The notes: generated from the sequence alone by a model not told the origin. Positions 1 to 9,768 are shown, numbered from the stretch's first letter. The stretch is DNA of 20,745 nucleotides from Rodentolepis nana (GCA_900617975.1 UZAE01013607.1:1-20745), one strand, 5' to 3'. Program-made: numbers and translations.

Positions 1-325
1 GGCTTTCCGTCGTTGTCTTTAGGGCTGGACATCGAATCAGGTGGGTCTCCTTCATTTCCTCCTGTAGGTTACATAGGGGCATGTGGGTTGAGTGTATACT
101 CCCAATCTGTGAAGGTGTTTTGCCAAGCAATCGTGTGCGGTACATAGTCTAAACTCAGCAACGGCTTCGATTCTTGGTCAGTCGACTATGTCGAAGAGTG
201 CCACTGTCCACTGTTTCTCCTTTGTTAGAGCTTTAAGTTCGTTGCACCTTGAGGTCTTGAATTCTCTCCTGATTAAGGCCTTCATTGTATGGAAAGACAT
301 CGGCCGGTCCATGCCTTTTTGAGCA
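1..325 (-). pseudogene. C-terminal relic of an RNase H-bearing non-LTR retrotransposon
   Basis: Read on the minus strand, this stretch resembles the end of the polyprotein of Jockey-type LINEs that carry RNase H. Seen in order: an RNase H tail-like segment (CNELKALTKEK), then the motif EFRLCTAHDCLAKHLHRLG, then a metal-binding-like segment with CPLC, ETHLIRCPAL and KTTTES. Between the CP and the LC of that segment the frame changes, and there is a stop codon between the RNase H part and the EFRL motif, so the copy is dead. It runs off the left edge of the window. The match is to a family pattern I recall (TGHDCLAxHLHRIGI, then CPLC and HLxxCPAL), known in several invertebrates. The exact clade is not determined. 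Confidence 0.7.
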
Positions 326-2061
326 TTATTATTGGTTTATAGCTGATCATTTCCAACATTTTACCTTGACATGAGTGTTTAAAAACGCGAATTAATAAAA
401 AATTGTATTTTCGATTTTTTATGTAAAAATACAGAAGGTACGGCAGATATCATTTAGGGAGTCTCGATCATTCAGTATACCTCTGAATCCTTGTTTAAGT
501 GAGTTCCTAAATCTTATTTTATTTAGCATAAAACAGGCAGCTTGAGGACTGTCTCTCCAGGCTCTATTAGCCTTTTCCTTCAATAACCAATCTTCCATCT
601 TTCCTTTTAATCATTCCATGAATTTATGTAAATTATATAAATAGGCAAATGAATGAAATAACAGTCTCTTCAATTTACTGTCATAGATGATCCATAAGGT
701 GGAAATAACTTCGTTAATGACGTATTGCTATTATTTCAATTCCATCTAATGGTCCATTCTTTCGTAGGCGTTTAGAAACCCTCTGTGTGTGATCTTTCGG
801 GTTAAAATCGAATCAAAAATCTGTAATGACTTGTGCCTCATATTACCTTTTTAAACACTATCGATTAGCTTTCAATAAAGCTCTCGAGATTTAAAATTAA
901 CGATCGGTCTTACCCTTAGTAAGTTAAACTTAAACAAATTCCAACTACCACGAGGTTATGCAACCGCACTACAGCAAGTTTATAAAGTTTAAATAAGCAA
1001 ACAAATAGTAAGTATTTAAACATTTATTCTGAATGAAAAGGAGTTAAGTATGAATAATGATTTCGATTAGTCTAAACAAATGATGAAATAGCAGTCAAAT
1101 GTTAGTATCTATAAAGTTTAATTGATTGGTGAGCTCTAGATCAATTCTCCCTTGGAAATACCCCATATCTGATGCGAAGAAGGCGATATTAAATAAGAAG
1201 TTTGGACCAATTTTGTTGCATTTGTTTTAGTAATACTTTCAATTAAATGATCAAGACAAAGTATGATTAAAAAGTGGAATATCTCTAAAAAATAATTGTT
1301 AGTCTATTTATCTTTTATTTAAATGCTTAAGCAAAATTCAGGTGATTGCTGGCATATGAGTCTTCGAAACGCATTTCACTTCCCAATAGCAACCAGATGC
1401 GGAAATTTTCTCCAAAAGCCACTTGTGCTGAATTTTATTTCAAAAATCCTACTTTTTAAAAATTCTTCGACTGCAAAAGCCGATGTATATGGGTAAATTT
1501 AAGAGGTCCACTTAATTAAAATTTGATTTAATTTTGTTTCAAGAACGAAATGGTGTAAGGAGATGTGCATATCTGCCCTTTATCAAAATGTGGTGATAAT
1601 AGAGTTAACTTGATGGATTTCGATGTGGATTTTGAAGAGGTTCCTTTTGGCCTCTCGGTCATTTTTAAGAAAAAAATTGAGATAGTTATAGTTTTGGGTT
1701 GTGAATGCGCGTTTTATGCCAGTTGCCAAATATTCGTATTGTTGATTTCTTATTAGACAACAGAAGTGAACGACTATTAAAACGAAATACATTTGTAAAT
1801 TTTGGTGATTGCCTATTCAATGTTTCCAAAACTAGAAATTTATTAAAATAAAATAAAAGTGAGTGACCATGGCTATTTCAATGTTGTAGGTCACTTTAAG
1901 GTGACAGATTCTAGCATAAACTATCGGTGTGGTCATTTTGGAGATTCAACGATATTAAATTTAAATAATAAGAGAGTATTATATTGCTATATTATGGACC
2001 TGAAAATGCTGTATCTCATGCCTGTACCTAGCAAAATTTCTCTTTCTTTATCGTACTAAAC
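326..2061. other. AT-rich stretch with no supportable gene
   Basis: I see no splice-connected coding signal, RNA gene or clear repeat here. The short open frames (for example 1565-1756 and 1859-2059 on the plus strand) have low-complexity, compositionally AT-driven translations and no motif I recognise. Confidence 0.5.
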
Positions 2062-2417
2062 TTAAGCATCAGTTTCATTAGTCCAGGTAAAAATGGGATG
2101 GCTGTGGAGTGCTTGTAAAAGTCCGAATTGGCGATAGAGGGAGAACTCAAACTGCTCATTGATCACCTAACCTTCATTCCGATAAAGAGATCTTTATCTC
2201 CGATTTCAAATATTTGCCTTTGTGTTCCCGGCACTGAATTCGGATAGAAAACTGGCAGGAAGGCGCCTAAACAAAACTTAAAACTGCTGTGCTTAGGATT
2301 ATAGCATAATTTTAAATCCCGTAGGTTTTCTGAAAATAAACAACCATCTTTATTATGGAGCAAATGAACACAACTCTTTACAACTTTGTAATCATCTTGG
2401 CCTAAAAATGTTACCAT
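2062..2417 (-). pseudogene. Unrecognised coding-like stretch with one frame break
   Basis: On the minus strand an 84-codon frame starts at 2417. It contains segments of mixed composition (LFSENLRDLKLCYNPKHSSF, then FLPVFYPNSVPGTQRQ, then FEIGDKDLFIGMKV) that look like real protein rather than AT noise. It stops at 2163, but the next frame at once continues with coding-like sequence (NEQFEFSLYRQFGLLQALHS, then HPIFTWTNETDA) and stops at 2062-2064. The two parts join with a one-base shift around 2163-2175. I see no plausible intron there: the only GT-AG pair in range would be about 20 bases. I do not recognise the protein. It may be the last exon of a gene with a sequencing error, a decayed gene, or an insertion of unknown origin. 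The first ATG lies 15 bases past the end of an LTR in the same orientation. No start upstream of that LTR was found. Confidence 0.4.
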
Positions 2418-2432
2418 TCCACAAATTAATAA

Positions 2433-2775
2433 TGTAAGGATTGCTTCTTTATTAAAGCCTGACTGACTCAGAAATCTCTATGGCAGATTCTCCTACATAT
2501 AGCTAGACTCCCAGAACCAGCTAAGCTATAGCCCAGCCATCAAGGAAACAGACGTGTAGTAAGGAGCACATTTATTCAGGACGTATATTGCGGATCAAGT
2601 GTGTACACGCAGGGAGCTACTCATGATCAGGATGGGGGATTAGGTTAAACAGAGGTTGATGATTGGTCACTGTTTGTACGGTCGCTGCACACAGAGTTGT
2701 ACGGCCGCACCTCCCAATCCTGGCGAGCAGACATGCGGACATACGATGACGCACACAGCGATAACGAGTCCCACA
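2433..2775 (-). mobile_element. Solo LTR, CsRn1-type family, minus orientation
   Basis: This sequence matches the LTRs of the element at 4758-6698. It shares the TGTA...GGATTGCT...TAAAGCCTGAC edge, one A unit (2485-2517) and one B unit (2518-2554) of the segments that are multiplied at 4811-5094, a poly(A) signal on the minus strand (TTTATT at 2571-2576) and the far edge GAGTCCCACA. No primer site or internal region follows on either side, so it is a solo LTR. The 4 bases before it (ATAA) do not match those right after 2775 (GGAG). They do match ATAA at 2815-2818, just after a CGCA, so the true far end could instead be 2814. The part from 2640 to 2775 is richer in G+C and contains CCAAT-like and ATTGGTC motifs, as expected of a U3 promoter. 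Confidence 0.75.
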
Positions 2776-4356
2776 GGAGGTTATCCAAACTCTCAATTTC
2801 CCAACAAACTCGCAATAAGAAATAAACAGAGGAAACTTGATTTTTTCATATTTCAATAAAGTAGATGACTCATATTTTAGAAACAATATACTTAATTTTC
2901 CCGATTTAACTAATATATCGGAGTAAGGTATTGTTGGAATATACGCTTTCTAAAAAAAATCAAACAAGTTAGAATATACCGAATATTTGAGTATTCTTAA
3001 AAAAGCTAATAATATCATATTCAAGATATTTTATAAATTGTAAATTTCTTTCTGCAAAGCTTTGAAATTAACCTGTAGTTATTTCAGTCTATGCTACTTC
3101 TGATATTCAATTAATCGCGAGTATCTTTGCCGTAACTAATGGCTTACGCAGACCACGTAAAGTCACGTAAATAAGCATTATGTGAGAAAATGTGTCACTT
3201 TAACTAAAGTGAATGCAAGTCGTTAAAATACCCTTTGAAAATTCTATTGATAAAATACACATAAAGTTCAAATTAAATGTAAAATTTGTGTACAATTACT
3301 TATATTTTTCAAAGTTACGACATGAACAACCATCGGTGATTGCGCATGACTGATATTTGAAAGGCCAATTTCGGTTGAAAAGTCAATATGTGATCGAAAC
3401 ACAATGAATTATTACCCATTGGGAGAAGGAATATAATTAAAACATTTATTCCATGCTTTTAAATATTAGCAGCTTACACCATAATTACCACTGCTCCTAT
3501 GTAGAGTGATTCCAGCATGTTGAAAACTAACTCTTACTGTTGCATTTAATGCAAGGTATAAGAAAACTCTAAAATTACGGTATATTACAGAATTTATTCT
3601 GCAAATGGTGAACTATTTAAAACATCGGATAAAGCTGTTTAAATGGAGTCAAATAGGATAAGAGAATAGCTGTGTTGCATGGGAATAAATCAATCGCTAA
3701 TATAGTCCCTAATTCAATCATCATCTTTGTCAAGGCAAATGTGTACTTCTCTTCGGATAGCTTACAGTCTGAGACAAAATACTTCTATCTTCACATCAGA
3801 AATAACGATAAATAACCTCAAAAAGATTTTGTAGAATTAAAAATTGCTGGGATTAACTTCATTCCTGCGTAACCTTTCTATAGTTCGACTCAACAATAAT
3901 CACTTGGAATCTAGTATGCGTGTAACAATCTAGCATGACGAGATTCGCCGTTGTGTCAGAGCATTGACACCATTGAAATAAGTGGATATCTGAGCAACTA
4001 TAATTTGTATAATAATATTCAAAAACAAAAACTACATTTCTTTGACACTTTTTATTAAAAATAGTATATTTTAATTTAGCTATAATAAATTCTGGTCAAA
4101 TTCTTACCTGCATGTGGGTATATTTGCACATTTATAAAATACTTCCTCTAAACTCCTGATATTATACCTTGTGTACATGGTATTATTTAAAAGATCAAAC
4201 CTTTTATCTATATTATATTTAAGGATTTATTTGACTTAGATATATTCACAAAAACGCAGCAAAAGTATTACCAGAACGAGTAAGAATCTACTTGGTCTTA
4301 ACAACCTTGAGTTTTCATTGCGTAATTTGTTTGCGTTGCTTTTGCCGGAGTAAGTC
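2776..4356. other. AT-rich stretch with no supportable gene; URM1 upstream region at its end
   Basis: I see no coding or structural signal in most of this stretch. The last 100 bases or so form the URM1 5' flank. A GTAAGT directly before the URM1 start (4350-4355) resembles a splice donor, which would matter only if an alternative upstream exon exists; none was recognised. Confidence 0.45.
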
Positions 4357-4644
4357 ATGCGAGTGGGCTTAGAATTTGCTGGAGGCGCGGAACTTCTTTT
4401 CGGGGGTAAAAAAGACCAGGAAGCTAATTTACCGCATGAAGTTAAAACTATCAAAGATCTTCTTCCTTGGCTTAAAAATAAAATGTTGACTGAGCGCCCT
4501 GAATTGTTTATGTCTAATGAAACCATTCGTCCGGGAATATTGGTTCTTGTAAATGACGCTGATTGGTCACTTTATGGAGCAGAGGAATATGAAATTCAAG
4601 AAGGAGATAGAATTTCTTTTATTTCGACGCTTCATGGAGGTTGA
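4357..4644 (+). CDS. URM1: Ubiquitin-related modifier 1 (Urm1), complete single exon
   Basis: Urm1 is a cytosolic beta-grasp protein with two roles. Activated as a C-terminal thiocarboxylate by an MOCS3/Uba4-type enzyme, it carries sulphur for 2-thiolation of wobble uridine in tRNA-Lys, -Gln and -Glu, and it can also be conjugated to lysines. The 95-residue product spans the whole family length (about 100). Visible landmarks are the N-terminal strand with FAGGAELLFGG, the central TERPELFMSNETIRPGILVL block, NDADWSLYG, and the C-terminal SFISTLHGG ending exactly on the diglycine needed for activation. An in-frame TAA at 4351-4353 just before the ATG fixes the start. There is no intron, so either the native gene is intronless or this is an intact retrocopy; no poly(A) tail or flanking duplication is seen. 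A variant poly(A) signal AATATA lies at 4692-4697. Confidence 0.95.
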   Translation: MRVGLEFAGGAELLFGGKKDQEANLPHEVKTIKDLLPWLKNKMLTERPELFMSNETIRPGILVLVNDADWSLYGAEEYEIQEGDRISFISTLHGG

Positions 4645-4757
4645 ATTATTTTTGTTATTTTGATACTGAACTGATTGATCTTCGTTTTTCAAATATAAAG
4701 CTCTTTGTTAATAATTTTTATTTGGTTAAATTTTTAAATTTTGCCTTGTAACGCTTC

Positions 4758-5120
4758 TGTAGCGGATTGCTACGTTAGTAAAGCCTGACCGACTCAGAAA
4801 TATCCATGGCAGATTCTCCAACATCTAGCTAGACTCCCAGAACGGCAGATTCTCCAACGTCTAGCTAGACTCCCAGAACCAGGGAGATTCTCCTACATCT
4901 AGCTAGACTCCCAGAACCAGCTAAACCATAGCCCAGCTATAAAGGAAACAGACGAGTAGCACGGAGAATTCTCCAACATCTAGCTAGACTCCCAGAACAA
5001 GCTAAGCTATCGAACCAGCTAAGCTATAGCCCAGCTATAAAGGAAACAGACCGAAACTAGCTAAGCTATAGCCCAGCTATAAAGGAAACAGACGATAATT
5101 CGGAACACGTATATTCAGTC
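4758..5120 (-). repeat. 3' LTR remnant with tandemly multiplied segments
   Basis: The outer edge (TGTAGCGGATTGCTACG) matches the 5' LTR. Inside, a 33-base A unit (AGATTCTCCAACATCTAGCT...) occurs four times at 4811-4843, 4847-4879, 4885-4917 and 4965-4998. A 37-base B unit (...CCAGCTATAAAGGAAACAGAC) occurs three times at 4918-4954, 5016-5052 and 5058-5094. The solo LTR at 2433 has one of each. The sequence then passes a decayed poly(A) signal (TATATTC at 5110-5116, where the other copies have TTTATTC) and becomes protease sequence by about 5130, so the U3 part is gone. The inner boundary is approximate. Confidence 0.8.
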
Positions 5121-5129
5121 ACGTAATGA

Positions 5130-5687
5130 TCAGAAAAGTGAGCAGTTATCTACCGGGAAGAGCCCGTTCAAACCAACAGATCCTAAGGGCCGTTTCGAGC
5201 CGGTCACGCGCATAGATGTAAGCTTGTCCACTAGAGCGTTGTCGTTGAGATCGACTAATAACTGGAATCTCGAGAGGAAATCAGCACCAATGATGGGCTG
5301 TTGGACGTCCGCAATATAGAAGGTAAACGGGAACTCTCGAGAGAGGCCTAGGTCCAGATTAAGGAACTTTTGTCCATAGACCTGTATTTGGGTATTATTA
5401 GCTGCTACGAGGGAGGTCCTGGTGGCTGGAGTATAGCGTTGTTTTGTAGAGCGCGGAATAACACTGACTTCAGAGCCTGTGTCCACCAAAAATGTAAGTT
5501 CGGAATTCTTTTCTGTAATGTATAGCAGGCGACTAGGGTATCTGCCAGGATCAGGCGTCGCCGTTACTGCCTGGCGTGTTCTTTTCCCGCCAGGCTGCGT
5601 GGTTGGCGTTTGGGGTATTGACACCAAGGGGTACATTTTTTGCGTTATCGCCGTAGGTGCGATGATAATAACAGACAGTGTCTTCAT
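5130..5687 (-). pseudogene. Retropepsin (aspartic protease) part of pol of the LTR element
   Basis: A 185-codon frame. The catalytic triad is seen as FLVDTGSEVSVIP, with Asp at residue 69, followed about 65 residues later by the IIGADFL motif typical of the second conserved region of retropepsins. In an intact element this domain cuts the Gag-Pol polyprotein. The first 40 or so residues of the frame are out-of-frame reading of the end of gag, so the ATG at 5687 is not a meaningful start. The frame is -1 relative to the end of gag, the usual arrangement for ribosomal frameshifting, but gag itself is broken. After the protease the frame ends at the deletion junction near the 3' LTR, so no reverse transcriptase follows. 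Confidence 0.85.
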
Positions 5688-6283
5688 TTTCTGATAAATT
5701 CTGTCGTTTTCTGGATGAAAATGCGCGTTGACGATTGGGTTGCGCAGAAAAATTTGAGACGATTGTTTTAAGTTCTTGTAACTGGTCTATAAGGTTGTCT
5801 AATCGTTGCGACATACGGTCAAATGGGGCTGAAGTCCTTACAGTGTGGACCCTAGGTCTACTACCACGTCGATGAATGCGGTCGGCCACTTCAGCCAATT
5901 TGTCTAGGTCGTCTTGATAGGGGCTAGCCAATAGTTGGGTGACTAGGTGTTCTGGAAGTCTATCTAACCACAGTTCTCTTAGCATTCGGATTCTGTAAAG
6001 AAATTTTCTATACGTTTTTCTGCAGAAGGTGTCCAATGATAGCCTGTTTGAGCAGATCATATGAATTGTTGTCTGGCGTTCTAGTAACTAGATCCTGAAA
6101 TGATTGTAGGATATCACTTGGTAGTGCTACTGTTAGGTGAACAAACCAGTTGGTACGTTTTGAGATACCACTAATCCTGAGAGTATTTTCGAACTGAACA
6201 AACCAGGTTTCTGCACAACTGGGATTAAAGGTCGGCCAGTTCGGGATGGTAGTAGATTGGTTGTTTTCTGTTTCTTTGGGCAT
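5560..6283 (-). pseudogene. gag of the LTR element, broken by two frame shifts
   Basis: Gag forms the particle and binds the RNA. The frame opens with ATG at 6283 and shows the flatworm/arthropod-type Gag pattern (CAETWFVQFENTLRISGIS, then LPSDILQSFQDL). It stops at 6008, and the next frame takes over with the RMLRELWLDRLPEHLVTQLL segment and the PYQDDLDKLAEVADRI segment. Near the end, CYYHRTYGDNAK is followed, one base shifted at a run of six A (about 5641-5646), by KCTPWCQYPKRQ. Read across that break, the spacing is C-x2-H-x9-C-x3-C, an unusual CHCC nucleocapsid motif instead of CCHC. In that last frame the reading ends at a TAG/TAA-type stop soon after, where the protease frame overlaps. 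Two indels make it non-functional. Confidence 0.85.
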
Positions 6284-6414
6284 AATGTTGTAAATAGGAA
6301 AGAATGAAGAGAGAGTTGGATAGAGGTTGACAGTCCGGGTACGATTAAGCGGACAAATAAACTCGTATCACCAAAGTGAGGTTGTACTACTGCTGAGCGG
6401 ATGTAGTCAGGCTT

Positions 6415-6434
6415 GGATCACGTCAGGGTCACCA
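6415..6434 (-). other. Primer-binding site, tRNA-Trp-like
   Basis: Two bases inside the 5' LTR, the plus strand reads ATCACGTCAGGGTCACCA (6417-6434), ending in the CCA of a mature tRNA. It differs at one of 18 positions from the 3' end of animal tRNA-Trp as I recall it (ATCACGTCGGGGTCACCA). The minus strand is therefore the usual TGG-starting site for reverse-transcription priming, which fixes the element's orientation. Confidence 0.8.
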
Positions 6435-6436
6435 AT

Positions 6437-6698
6437 TGTAGCGGATTGCTACGCTAGTAAGGCCTGACCTAAATCTCGGGAACCTTTTGGGTAGATTCTC
6501 CTAATTACTGAGTCTCCAGAAAGAGACGTATCACAGAAACGTTTATTCACCAGATAAGGATAGCAACTTGTGTTTTTTGGCAAAGCGATTAGTTATCAGA
6601 TAAGTCTAGCATAATTCGCATGAATATTAATAGCTAAATATTCGTGAGTAATGTTCTATAGCAGGATTTCTATTTGAACATCGATGAAGAGTCCCACA
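6437..6698 (-). repeat. 5' LTR of the CsRn1-type element
   Basis: A 262-base terminal repeat running, on the plus strand, from TGTAGCGGATTGCTACG to GAAGAGTCCCACA, so TGTGGGAC...CGCTACA in the sense direction. It has a minus-strand AATAAA signal (TTTATTC near 6542-6548). It shares only the edges and a short GATTCTCC...CCAGA core with the 3' LTR remnant and lacks the B unit. Confidence 0.82.
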
Positions 6699-6702
6699 CT
6701 TC

Positions 6703-9700
6703 GGTGTTACATTTGCCAGTTTATTTTTTAGTTGCCTGTAAGACCTGTTCTCATTATCCGCCTGTTCCATTTTCTATTCCGTCTTCATTTAGTAAAGACG
6801 TACTCTGATCTATTATTTTTTGTAATATTGCGCTATTTTTCTTTGACTAAATTATATAGTTTAACTGTTGGAATTGCTAAATATGAATCTTCATTATAGC
6901 CCCATTATTTGACTAGAATCGGCTTTAATTATATAATGCCAGGAAGTAAGAATTGGTTCAGGGGTACGGATTTTCAAGCAGTTTGGTGCTTACATTAAAA
7001 ATAGGCGATGAATCATTAGAGGCGCTGATGGGTCGAAGCTGAATTGATAATCGGTCACAAGCCCAAGTATACAATTATTTGACCGTTCTTGGATTTGGTG
7101 CAAAATCATAATTGGTTTTTGGAAGCAAGGCTGGAAATTTTAGTGCAGATGTTATTTGATGAACTCGTTTTGTCTTTTGACTTTCCACTGTGTACATGCG
7201 ATATGATACTCAAGCGTTTGTTAAATTTATTCACTTATATACTAGACGAAAACCTAATCAATCTTTTACCAGTTGAAGTAACCTAATCTTTCTCTTTAAA
7301 AAGGAGAACACTCGACAGCTCCATTTCGTTTGATTGTCACAATTCATTGTTAGCAACCATATAATTAATAAGGGGGCCTACAGTTGGTAAATCCTATTTT
7401 GGGCTTGTGACGATTAATCCGCCACCTCGTTCTTATCTCGCTCTTGTTTGCAGAAACGAGAATCCAATACGTACGCCTTTCAGTTGTGGTTAATAGCCAA
7501 ATACGGTCTATCCGTGCACTCCATTATTATTCTCTCGTCCTCTGACCTTAGGTAGTTGGGGTTGGCACTTTGGCAACACGGGAGGTTGGTGATGTAGTCG
7601 TCCCATGTTCTATGAATAGAAGCTTAATGCAACCCATTGCCTTTCGCCTTTCTCTTCCTCCCAGGTGTAACGAGGATTGCCATTACTTTAAAAAGTTAAT
7701 TGCATTAAGTGGATTGATTGTTGGTTTTCAACCTCGAGCCTCCATAAATCGGGTGCCTTCCATGATATCCTTCTTCCAAACCATTGGTGCACACTTATCT
7801 GTATGGATGTAACTACTCTAACAAATGTATCTCAGCACAGCACGTGGGCTCTGTCAATTTACTTTAGCTTCCTTTTTATCTTGAATTTACCTTAAGGCAA
7901 TTGGATTCGAAAATCCGAGACAGGCTTGTCGTTTTCCACAGTTACAAGCCTGATTTAGTAAGGTACTTCATGGAATTAGGGTAATCAAAATGCTGTGAGA
8001 ACGTAAATAACGATATTTCCAGCGGGAAGAGAAAAGGTTTTAATATATTAAGATGTTTTTATTACATATTTTCCCCAGTTAACAAAGCGTAAAGCTATTC
8101 CAAACGGTCATGATGCTTATAAATCGTGGGGACAAAATAGGATGAGCAACGGTTTTCCTATTCTTAATAGGAATATGGGTGATCTACGAGTTGCTTCTGT
8201 GAGGGCAAATTTTCCATAAAAGTGCAAAAGCAGTTGATTGGATTCATCGCGTGAGCTAAGTATTCGTGCTTTAACTAAAAAAAGTGATGGAAACACCGAA
8301 TCCTTTGAAAGTGATATACCCGGATGCATGCAATATATTACATTCAGGCGAGAGTAAACTGGCTGTTGAAGTACGAGATTACGAAGATCCAAATGAATAA
8401 AAATCTTCACTCTTAAGATCCGATGTAAGTCTCAGAAGTAGGCGCCCATATAGCTCAGATGCCTACTAAGAAGATGGAATTGGTTGAAGCATAGTGGTAT
8501 TACGTATTATATCTTCACTAAGTTCGATGCAACTTTGGAGAAGCTGCCTAAATCGATTGCATAACAACTTTCGGAACTAAAGATCAGTTATTCCCCCCCC
8601 CCCTCCATCGAAATCAAAGATCCATTACTTTTAGAAGTACCAAAGAAGGGAATACAAAATACCTACGTGATTTCTTTTTTTCTATACATGAATGGCGCAT
8701 TGAGCCTGTCCTACATTTTTCAAAGTCAATCGAGTGCTTTCCAAAAGAAAGTTGGCTTTTTGTCCAAGCACGAGTCCCCTGTACACACTTAGCAAGAGAA
8801 CATTGACGGCGAGAAAGGAGGGTACGTTTTTTATCCCACCATTCCCCCAGTACAGAATTATCTTGCCCAGACCAGCTACAATTATGATATCCAGCAATAA
8901 ATGTGTTGCATTCAATTATAAGCATGGAAAGTATGATCACTATGAAAAGATGCTGTTAATCTTCTTGCGCAGCCAATAGATAACAAACCATTTGAGATTA
9001 TGCAGGAAATGAAGCCACATTTATAACCCCTCGAGATTGAAGGCATGAAGTTCATAAGCCAAGGTTAAATAGATTGGAACAATCATTCTTGCTGCAAGAT
9101 ACATATCTTGCCGCCTCGTTAACTTACTAGAAGACACTGGGATCATCCAAGCAAAATAATCATTCAAGACCTAGCCAAAACCTTAAACATGATCTCCGTA
9201 ACTTTTAAATAATGGGATCTACAAAATTGTGATTAACTATTCAATGGCCTTACTCAACCGTACATGGTACGGCATAATTTACTAGAAAACAAATCAACAG
9301 CCTGCATGTTCATTGAATAACAGAAAATAGTTATGTTCCAGTAGAATTAAAGAGACCTAACTGAGGACGCCAGTAACCGCCGATCAAAGGTTTTAATATA
9401 TGACAGGGGTGAATCCATTAAGGCTTAGAGCGCATGCCACCAACAACTTCTCTTTCTGAACTAATTGTCACCCATTTTCCGGGCACACACCAAGCATGTC
9501 ACCACTAATTCCCACTGTGGTTTCTTGTAACTTCCCATATCAAAATAAGTACCCCAACCAAGCACTATCGTCATCCTTAAGCATTTTGTATTATCAGTAA
9601 TGAATTCTAAAAACTCGATAAATGACAAACGGGCTAAAAGACCTTAAACTGTAAGGTAAACCACTGGTGAAATCTAGAGTATAAAAGCAAAATATAAAAT

Positions 9701-9717
9701 ACTATGGAAAGGTAGTT
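6703..9717. other. Long stretch without a supportable gene; traces of old retroelements
   Basis: No splice-connected gene was recognised. The frame at 7570-7812 (plus) has no known motif. On the minus strand at 8614-8940 two overlapping frames give fragments (TFIAGYHNCSWSGQDNSVLG and RGLVLGQKANFLLESTRLTL) that faintly recall the endonuclease domain of LINEs (AGDxN...; LVLxNTxF...TW). This is too weak for a call. A run of 11 C is at 8593-8603. Confidence 0.4.
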
Positions 9718-9768
9718 GGGGTGTGCGATAGACTACCTCCACGTGGTGCACTCTGGACAACGTATACA
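9718..9768 (+). repeat. Short copy of the dispersed GTGTGCGATAGAC repeat
   Basis: About 50 bases (GGGGTGTGCGATAGAC ... ACCTCCACGTGGTGCA ... GGACAACGTATAC) nearly identical to the head of the repeat at about 17071. Only the head is present; the following sequence is unrelated. It contains the palindrome CCACGTGG. Confidence 0.75.

Larger units (their letters stand above)
4758..6698 (-). mobile_element. Internally deleted CsRn1-type Ty3/Gypsy LTR retrotransposon
   Basis: The element lies on the minus strand. Its 5' LTR is 6437-6698 and what remains of its 3' LTR is 4758 to about 5120. The outer ends are TG/CA and are flanked by the same four bases, CTTC (4754-4757 and 6699-6702), a plausible target-site duplication. 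Inside, in sense order, are a primer-binding site, gag in broken frames, and a retropepsin. The protease frame runs straight into the 3' LTR remnant: reverse transcriptase, RNase H, integrase, the polypurine tract and the U3 start of the 3' LTR are missing. The assignment to the CsRn1/Kabuki group rests on the tRNA-Trp-like primer site and a Cys-His-Cys-Cys nucleocapsid motif, both reported for that group. It cannot move by itself. Confidence 0.88.

Noticed and set aside
2617..2886. Minus-strand frame of 89 codons as a gene
   Set aside because: It lies largely within the solo LTR and has no protein motif.
5479..5694. Plus-strand frame inside the LTR element
   Set aside because: It is the antisense of the protease and the end of gag.
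8593..8603. Run of 11 C as a functional motif
   Set aside because: A simple homopolymer, with no second G/C tract nearby to support a quadruplex or i-motif.
8614..8940. LINE endonuclease domain
   Set aside because: Only faint resemblance in two different frames, with no catalytic residues that I can place. Kept as a remark, not called.
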